Assembly (NCBI GenBank): GCA_027422505.1
Contig: JAPQWV010000123.1
Location: 1,440,501-1,504,500 of the forward strand
Source of the DNA: Craterostigma plantagineum
Taxonomy: Eukaryota > Streptophyta > Magnoliopsida > Lamiales > Linderniaceae
DNA: 64,000 nucleotides
Reading direction: 5' to 3'
Position numbers and translations under genes: made by a program
Shown: one piece after another, positions 57,182-64,000 of the stretch
Layout: every line of letters begins with the position of its first letter
Numbering within the stretch: the stretch's first letter is position 1
The notes under the pieces: generated by a model
Databases searched by the model: none
Told to the model about the DNA's origin: nothing
What the model saw: only the letters and a program-made list of their open reading frames with translations

Positions 57182-57729
57182 GCGCAAGTTCAGGCCAGTT
57201 TGGCCGCAAAGGAAAAGGCCACTGAAGAAATCGTGGCAAAGTACGAAGCTGAAAAGAAAAGAGATGGAGAAAGAGAAGTCCGTGCTGGTGGAGCAGCACA
57301 GGGAGGAACTGTGGAGTTCCTGGAGAAGGAAAAGAAGGAACACGCAGCACTTCTGAAGCGTCGAGCGAAGGAGCTCCGGCACTCCTTTTCTCCGAGAAAG
57401 CTGAGTGGGACGAGGACTTCGCACGTATGCTGGCGACGCAAACGGCGGCGGATCTGGAAAACGCAAAGGCGGAGGTTGCCAAGGTTTGCCAGAGGCACCT
57501 CCTTTCGACGGTTGCCAGGGGAAAAGTTCCTGGAGGACCTGGTGGAGGGCTGGCACCTCGCTTACTGGAGGGACTCCTCGTTCCTGAAGGACTTCGTCCC
57601 CCTCATGAAGCATTACTTCATGGGAGGTTATGGCACCGTGTCCTCGCGGGTTGAGGCCAAGTCCACTCCTAGGGACCTTCCCTTCCCTTCTTGCTTCGAG
57701 GGAGATCCGAAGGCTCCCGAGAATCCTTA
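57182..57729 (+). pseudogene. Broken coiled-coil open frame, probably transposon-derived
   Basis: Plus-strand coding looks real but is split over three frames. QVQASLAAKEKATEEIVAKY comes first, then MEKEKSVLVEQHREELW in another frame. WDEDFARMLATQTAADLENA and KAEVAKVCQRHLLST follow, and the last is FLEDLVEGWHLAYWRDSSFL with PLMKHYFMGGYGTVSSRVEA. The first half is a charged coiled coil. The second resembles the conserved end of coiled-coil proteins found in plant retroelements, but I cannot name the family. The opposite-strand open frame (57020-57613) is serine/leucine-rich and looks like its shadow. Element F is inserted just after it. Confidence 0.45.
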
Positions 57730-58289
57730 GTCTGGCGCCCTATGCGGAAGAGTGCGCAGAGGCCCTGGCCGGTGCTGATATCTCCAACGTCTCTGTGGCG
57801 CCCCGCCATCTACTAACCTTTCTAACGTTATCTTACGTGACTAAATATTAAACAATACGCGAAAATGCGTATTAAATTTTTCCTTTTATATAAAGGAATT
57901 CATTATGTACATGCTCAAAATATCGCTCCAACCCCATATACAAGGGAAGTGTATAAGTGCGAAGCAAAAGAAACCCTAACGCCCGGCCACACAGGTCGCA
58001 TCCATGTACACACCACCCCCAAAAGTCGCTGGAAGCTTCAAAAGGTAAGCCTTTCCATCAAAAGCGATCACGTACCGTGGTCGCGTGCACCTACAACACA
58101 TAAAGTAAGGGGTGAGCTATAAAGCCCAGTAAGTAGGAATATGCAATGTCGTGAACGTGAAAACCCTCGCAAAGGCATCCGCGCCAATGCATCTCACACC
58201 TCATAAAACAAACTCGATCTCATATCTCTCAGGGCCCTCGGCTAACTTGCTATGCACCATAAAGAGCTCTAATCCAACACGGATAAATG

Positions 58290-58480
58290 TGGCAGCGACC
58301 TACGCTGGGTAGCCTACGCTAGGTTTCCCTAGGTCGCACCCTCCCAGGTCGTCCCCTCTGCCGTGCGGTAGCCCACGCTGGTAGCCTACGCTGGTTAGCC
58401 TACGCTAGGGTTTCCCCCTATGTCGCTCCTTTCCAGGTCGCACCCTCCAGGTCGCATCCCTCCGCTATCAGGGCATCAGC
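58290..58480. repeat. GTAGCCTACGCTGG minisatellite in LTR F
   Basis: About five variants of tagcctacgct(a/g)gg(t) mix with ccaggtcgcaccctcc units. It occupies the same relative position as the unrelated GGGCATCAACCCA minisatellite of LTR A. Confidence 0.8.
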
Positions 58481-58959
58481 CCAAATAAAATAAACAGGGC
58501 AGAAGCCCAATAAAATATATAATATAATCGACGACGCACCACGCCGTCCTGGTGCCATAGAAGTAGCCCTGACTCAACTGCGAGTCGACATCAAATGCCT
58601 ATATCGGCAATATTATTTGCCCTCAGGCGATAAATACCGTGCATGCTCATCTCACATAAATCCCAAGTGTCTCGTGCATGCACATGGATATGCAACGTGA
58701 ATTAATATCGTAAGCACTTACCATGCAGAAGCATGTCAAATAATTCTCGTAATAAACACCCAAGCACATAGTCACGTAAGCACATACAAATAAATTATGT
58801 GTTGTAGTTGAAATTCCCACTTACCTGGTATCCTTAGCTATTTAATTTATCGTACAGTAAGTCGCTAACCTTCGAACCCTAAGTATACAAACATATAAAA
58901 TTAGGGTTTGTTAGTCTAATTTTAATTTCACGAAATTAGCTTCGGGTGAATCTCAAGAT

Positions 58960-59590
58960 ATATTATAAGTAGATCTCGAGCTTGGTGTTGGAAAGATCTC
59001 GACATTTGTTTTGGTATAAAACTCGATATTAGATCATAAATACTTGGAGATAGATATCGATATTATAAGTAATATGTCGAGATGTATTATATCTAAGATT
59101 TCGATATTTAAACTACACAAGATCTCGATATAGAAGTAATTCTCGAGTTTTGTGTCATTATCTATCAAGATGTCAATATTAAGAAGATAAATGTCGAAGA
59201 GCATAAATGTATCGATACTTCACACAAATATATGGACCATAGAATTTCGAGCTATTACACACATCTCAAAGCTTGTACTGATATGGTTTTTATGTAAGGG
59301 TTTCGACTTCCTTATCAAGTGGAATTTCGAGCTCTTACTATAAATGTCGAGCTATATATATATATTAAGATATCGAGACATTATTAAGCAAAATGTCGAC
59401 ATTACAGTCTTAAACATCTCGATATCAATCTCGAAATGTATGTCAAGTTATAATCATTATCGAGATGCAAAGAAAATGTCGATATATTATTTCGATAAGT
59501 TGATATAAATCTCGAATTGTATTGGAAGTTAAATTTCGATATCAATCATCAATCATCAAAATAGATCTCGACATCCTTCTTGTCACTTTA
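58960..59590. repeat. ATNTCGANAT motif array in LTR F
   Basis: Over twenty copies of a palindrome-like motif with a TCGA core occur, for example agatctcgag, agatatcgatatt, atgtcgagat, gtatcgatac, aatgtcgacatt, catctcgatat, atgtcgatat and agatctcgacat. Spacing is 20-40 bp and the sequence between them is AT-rich and not repeated. Confidence 0.85.
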
Positions 59591-60583
59591 TTCATTCGAT
59601 CGAAAGCTTTGTATACCCATATACTTCACAACTTAACTTTTACGATCATTCTGCCCAGAAACTCATAAGTCTTATACCTTCTTTTATCTTTAAATTATAA
59701 TGCAATTCCAGAGATTATGCTATTCTAAAATCATAGCCCCAAAACATATCATACTTTACATGACATACGTTCAACTTGAAATAATCATTTCAAATGGAAA
59801 CCTATATCCAAATCTATGGTATTTGTGTCTTCATTCTACTTAACTCCTAAGTTTCCTTAATCCATTTCCTTAAATTATTATCGCATTCGCACAGAATTTA
59901 TACTACGAATGTTAGTATTAATAACATTCCAAAGTTTCAGGGTTTTCAATTATGTTTTTAGCTCCTAAAATCGTTTAGGTCTAACCAATAGAAATTCGTT
60001 TGTAAAGAAAGTCCTTACCTCCTTTGAATTCGGACTAGCTGTGGTTGTTTTTCACTCTTGTTTGTCCTTGCTTTTGATTTAGAGTTTATCAGTGTTAACT
60101 TTTATTCTTTCGTTTCTACTTGATATATCTTTAGCTTATGAAAGTTATTCCCTTTCATAACTTTCGATTTCTTTGATAAACATTAGACTTGGAGATTTGG
60201 GACTGATTTGACATATACATGACTAAGCATATGTTTTATCTTCAAAACTAAGAAATCCTTACGTGTCATTTAACTATTCAACTTTGCCTAAGTTATAATT
60301 GGTCTATCCTAATGGTGTGTGTGTGTATGTGTCGGCCGAACTTCTACAGCATATGTATTAATCGGCCAATTTTAAGTTACCATGTTACATACTAAAAACC
60401 CTAACATCAATAACTAACCTAATTTCAATTAATTCCTCTACTTGGTTAGTAACCTTAATAGCACCCAATTTGAAATCATGTTGACACATAAAATCGTAAA
60501 ACACATCTCATGCAGTCACGTAAGTCATATAATATGTATGCGTAATTATTGGCCAAACTTACGTGCGGGACCCGGGTATTACA

Positions 60584-60603
60584 TCCTCCCCCCCTTAAAA
60601 GGG
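60584..60603 (-). other. Polypurine tract of element F
   Basis: On the minus strand cccttttaaggggggggagga lies directly against the LTR, extended by one or two G relative to element A. Confidence 0.85.
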
Positions 60604-60618
60604 ATTTCGCCCCCGAAA

Positions 60619-63600
60619 TCAGGCAGGGAGAGAAAGCTCAGGGTAGCGATTCCTCATATCATCTTCTCGTTCCCACGTAGCTTCCTCTATCGACTTATTC
60701 TGCCATAATACCTTTACTAACGGAATTTCTTTATTACGTAATCGTTTCGTGTCGTACATAAGAATTTCCACTGGCTTTTCCTCGTAGCTCAAATCCGACT
60801 TAAGCTGTTGATGAAGATTCTCGGTGTTCAGCAAATGGCTGGGGTCTGCGACGTATTTTCGTAACGTCGATACGTGAAAAATATCATGTATTTGAGCTAG
60901 CGCATTCGGTAGTTCCAGTTGATAAGCAACTTCACCAACTTTTCGGATGATTCGGAACGGTCCGATATATCTCGGACTTAGCTTACCTTTCTTCCCAAAT
61001 CGCCTCACGCCTTTCATTGGGGACACCTTCAGAAATACAAAATCATATGCTTGGAATTCCAGTGGTCTATGCTTTTGGTCTGCGTAACTTTTCTGTCTGC
61101 TTTGGGCCGTTTTCATTCGTTCTCGTATCTTTGATATTGCCTCCGTCATTTCTTGCACTAGGTCAGGACCTAGTATCGCCCGTTCTCCGACTTCATCCGA
61201 ATGGATTGGAGATCTACATTTGCGTCCATACAGAGCTTCATACGGAGCCATTCCGATAGTCGCATGATAGCTGTTATTATATGAGAACTCAATCAGTGGA
61301 AGATACCGGCTCCAATTCCCTTTGAAGTCGAGCACGCAGGCTCTTAGCATATCTTCCAATGTCTGAATCGTTCGTTCAGACTGCCCGTCTGTCTGAGGAT
61401 GGTAGGCAGTACTAAAAGATAACTTGGTTCCCATGGCCTTCTGCAAACTCATCCAGAACTTAGACAGGAATCTTGAATCTCGGTCGGAAATGATCGAAAT
61501 TGGAACTCCGTGTAGTCGAACTATCTCTTGAACATATAATTCTGCGTATCGCTCCAAGGAGAATGTCGAGTTGATCGGCAAAAAGTGGGCAGATTTGGTC
61601 AATCGATCAACGATTACCCAAATGGCGTCGTGGCCTTTCACTGTTTTCGGCAAGCCAACGACGAAATCCATCGAGATATGGTCCCATTTCCATTCGGGAA
61701 TTGGCAAAGACTGTAATGTTCCTGCCGGTCGTTGGTGTTCCGCTTTTATCTGTTGGCAAGTCAGACATTGACTTACGAATGTTGCAATATCTCTCTTCAT
61801 TCCTGGCCACCAATAGTTATTTCGTAAGTCCTATACATCTTGGTCGCTCCGGGGTGTATGGAATAGACCGTAGTATGTGCTTCCGTCAGAATAATCTTTC
61901 GTAGTTCCGTGTTATTGGGCACGTATAAGCGATTCTTGTAATATAAGCTTCCATCTTTTCGTACTTCAAAATCAGAGGGCACTTCTTCTTTTTGCACGCC
62001 TTTAATCTTCAAATAGAATTCATCATTTTCTTGTGCGTTCCTGATCTGCTCTATTAATGTAGGTTGGAGGGTCAGTGCTGCCAATTTCGCTTCAACTTCG
62101 CCCAATTGTACAATTTCCACGTCGAGTTTTTGTAGCTCCGTGCTCACAGATTTTCGGCTTAATGCGTCGGCGACCACATTTGCTTTGCCTGGGTGGTAAT
62201 GAATTACGTAGTCATAATCTTTAACAAGCTCCAGCCATCGTCGCTGCCTCATATTTAACTTCTTCTGGGTGAAGAAGTACTTCAGACTCTTGTGATCCGT
62301 GAAAATTTCGCATCGTTCCCCGTATAAATAGTGCCTCCAGATCTTCAAAGCAAAGACTACTGCGGCGAGCTCCAAATCATGAGTCGGATAATTCTTTTCA
62401 TATTCTTTTAACTGTCGGGAAGCATACGCAACCACGTTCCCATTTTGCATTAATACGCATCCCAGACCATTTTTCGAAGCATCGCTGTATACTGAAAATC
62501 CTCCGGTCCCCGTGGGTATCATCAGAACTGGGGCCGACGTGAGTCGTCTTTTTAATTCCTGAAAACTCTGTTCGCATTCGTCGCTCCAGTGAAATGGGGC
62601 ATTCATCTTCGTTAACTTTGTTAATGTTGAGGCGATCTTCGAGAAGTCTTTAATAAATTTTCTGTAATACCCCGCTAGGCCAAGAAAACTACGTACTTCG
62701 GTGACATTGGTTGGTTGGGACCAATTATTTATAGCTTCGATCTTGCTTGGGTCCACGGAAATTCCTGCTCCCGAGATGACATGTCCCCAGAATGCGACTT
62801 GATTCAGCCAGAACTCGCATTTCTTGAACTTCGCATATAATTCTTTTTCTCGTAGTATCTCAAGAACGATCTTCAAATGTTGTTCATGTTCATTCTTCGT
62901 CCTAGAATAGATAAGGATGTCATCGATAAATACATGACAAATTTGTCCAGAAATGGCTTGAATATACGATTCATTAGATCCATGAACGCCGCTGGTGCAT
63001 TAGTCAGCCCAAAAGGCATGACTAAGAACTCGTAGTGCCCATATCTTGTACTGAAAGCGGTCTTTGGAATGTCTTCCTCTCGGATCTTCAACTGGTGATA
63101 TCCCGATCTTAAGTCTATCTTTGAGAACACCGTTGCACCTTGCAATTGATCAAATAGATCATCAATTCTCGGTAGAGGGTATTTATTCTTGATGGTAATC
63201 TTGTTCAGTTCTCGGTAATCAATACATAGTCTCATCGATCCATCTTTCTTTTTAACAAACAGGACCGGTGCTCCCCATGGTGAGAAGCTAGGCTGAATGA
63301 ATCCCTTTTGTAATAATTCATCTAGCTGCTCTTTCAGTTCCTTCAACTCGGTTGGAGCTAACCGGTAAGGAGCCTTCAAAATTGGTGCAGATCCTGGTAT
63401 TTAATCGATCGTGAATTGGATCTCACGATCAGGAGGGAGTCCGGGTAAATCTTCTGGAAAGACATCGGGAAATTCTCGTACTACTGGAATTTCTTCTAAT
63501 TTCGGGGACAAGCGTTCCTCTGATGTTATTGCAAAAATGAGGTATGCTTCACATCCAGCCTTGATCAAACGTCGTGCCTTCAATGCCGAAATCTTCGGAA

Positions 63601-64000
63601 TACCTTTGCCTTTAGTTGTTCCAGTAAAGACGAACGGTTCACTTTTCTCTGAGCTGAACGTGACTGTCTTGTGGTTACAATCGATCACAGCTCCATATTT
63701 AGACAGCCAGTCCATTCCTAGGATTACTTCATAATCGTTCATCGGAATGATTATGAGATCTACAGGTAGTTCTCTATCACTAACTAATACTGGGCAATCT
63801 CGTAAGATTAGGCTAGTCCGGGTCGAAGCCCCATGTGGAATAGTTACGTTATACTCACAATCAGATTGCTGAGGTGTAATCCCGAGTCTCGCCAAGTATT
63901 TAGATGATGCAAATGAATGCGAGGCTCCTGAGTCTATTAATATGCATGTTGGGGTATGATGTATAGATAAGGTACCTGCTACTACTGACGGGTCGGTCTC
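60619..64000 (-). pseudogene. Tekay-type gypsy pol of element F, partial and broken
   Basis: From the window edge inwards on the minus strand: protease (DSGASHSF, about 63940-63915), linker ([20 protein letters not shown]), reverse transcriptase ([30 protein letters not shown]; 63300-62990), RNase H ([43 protein letters not shown]; 62500-62150), integrase finger (HPGATK ... [11 protein letters not shown]), integrase core ([22 protein letters not shown]; 61690-61370) and chromodomain ([22 protein letters not shown]; 60760-60650). Lesions: TAA at 63401-63403, a frameshift that destroys the FIDD catalytic motif at about 62940-62920, and a frameshift at about 61820 within the integrase finger. 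The C-terminal 393 codons are uninterrupted. Confidence 0.95.

Larger units (their letters stand above)
57794..60583 (-). repeat. 3' LTR of element F (about 2.8 kb)
   Basis: In element orientation it begins TGTAATACCCGGG beside the purine tract and ends GGGGCGCCACA. It carries a donor-like CAG|GTAAGT (58827-58819) and an acceptor-like TTGTAG|GTG (ending at 58091). A GTAGCCTACGCTGG minisatellite lies between them (58290-58480) and a TCGA motif array lies upstream in the U3 part. No gene is seen. Confidence 0.9.
57794..64000 (-). mobile_element. Tekay/Del-type Ty3-gypsy element F, continuing past the window
   Basis: The left (3') LTR, polypurine tract and pol back to the protease are present on the minus strand; gag, primer site and 5' LTR lie beyond the window. 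The protein is close to that of element A throughout, but the LTRs share only short blocks. Frameshifts and one stop make it inactive. Confidence 0.9.

Noticed and set aside
57020..57613. 197-codon minus-strand open frame
   Set aside because: Antisense to the coiled-coil coding fragments and compositionally biased; the plus strand shows better heptad structure.

Overview
The window is plant nuclear DNA, most likely from an angiosperm and probably a eudicot. The evidence is Tekay/Del chromoviruses, SIRE-type Ty1/copia elements with initiator-Met-tRNA primer sites, FAR1-type and MuDR-type MULEs, a CACTA element, Helitron-like ends, a Stowaway-like MITE, and a two-exon defensin-like peptide gene. 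I cannot name the species. Nearly all of the 64 kb is transposable element, mostly dead and nested. The only host gene that looks intact is the defensin-like gene at 8969-9330 (minus).

Layout. 1-1546 is the 3' part of a Tekay-type LTR (B). 1547-4203 is the leader, primer site and 5' LTR of an unidentified minus-strand retroelement (G). 4243-7959 is a FAR1-type MULE with a broken transposase. 8208-8422 is a MITE, followed by the defensin-like gene. 10.4-11.7 kb and 22.75-23.05 kb are the two halves of an old Ty1/copia element (H), split by a complete 11.0-kb Tekay element (A, 11741-22747, target duplication TGTGT, LTRs about 3.17 kb). 23.05-33.0 kb is a Helitron-like block made of shuffled repeat cassettes around a decayed Werner-type exonuclease gene. 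33.0-51.1 kb holds three related SIRE-like copia elements. D is minus strand and lies against the broken gag of E (plus). C is plus strand, complete with target duplication GATGC, and sits inside D. 52.5-54.6 kb holds fragments of a MuDR-type MULE and repeat arrays. 54634-56351 is a complete non-autonomous CACTA element (target duplication ACT) carrying a cytochrome P450 N-terminal fragment. 57794 to the end is a second Tekay element (F), minus strand, running out of the window.

Three patterns stand out. First, copia elements C and E have a 1.4-1.8 kb coiled-coil segment with GT...AG ends between the Gag zinc knuckle and the protease. Their relative D lacks exactly that segment, as if copied from a spliced RNA, so splicing could switch between a Gag-coiled-coil product and a Gag-Pol product. 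Second, four gypsy-type or unassigned LTRs (B, G, A, F) each carry a dense array of a different short CpG-containing palindrome. Third, all three Tekay LTRs share a perfect CAG|GTAAGT donor and a conserved TTGTAG|GTG acceptor, with variable minisatellites between them.

None of the retroelement polyproteins is intact. Boundaries are firm where target duplications were found (A, C, CACTA, MITE) and approximate elsewhere.
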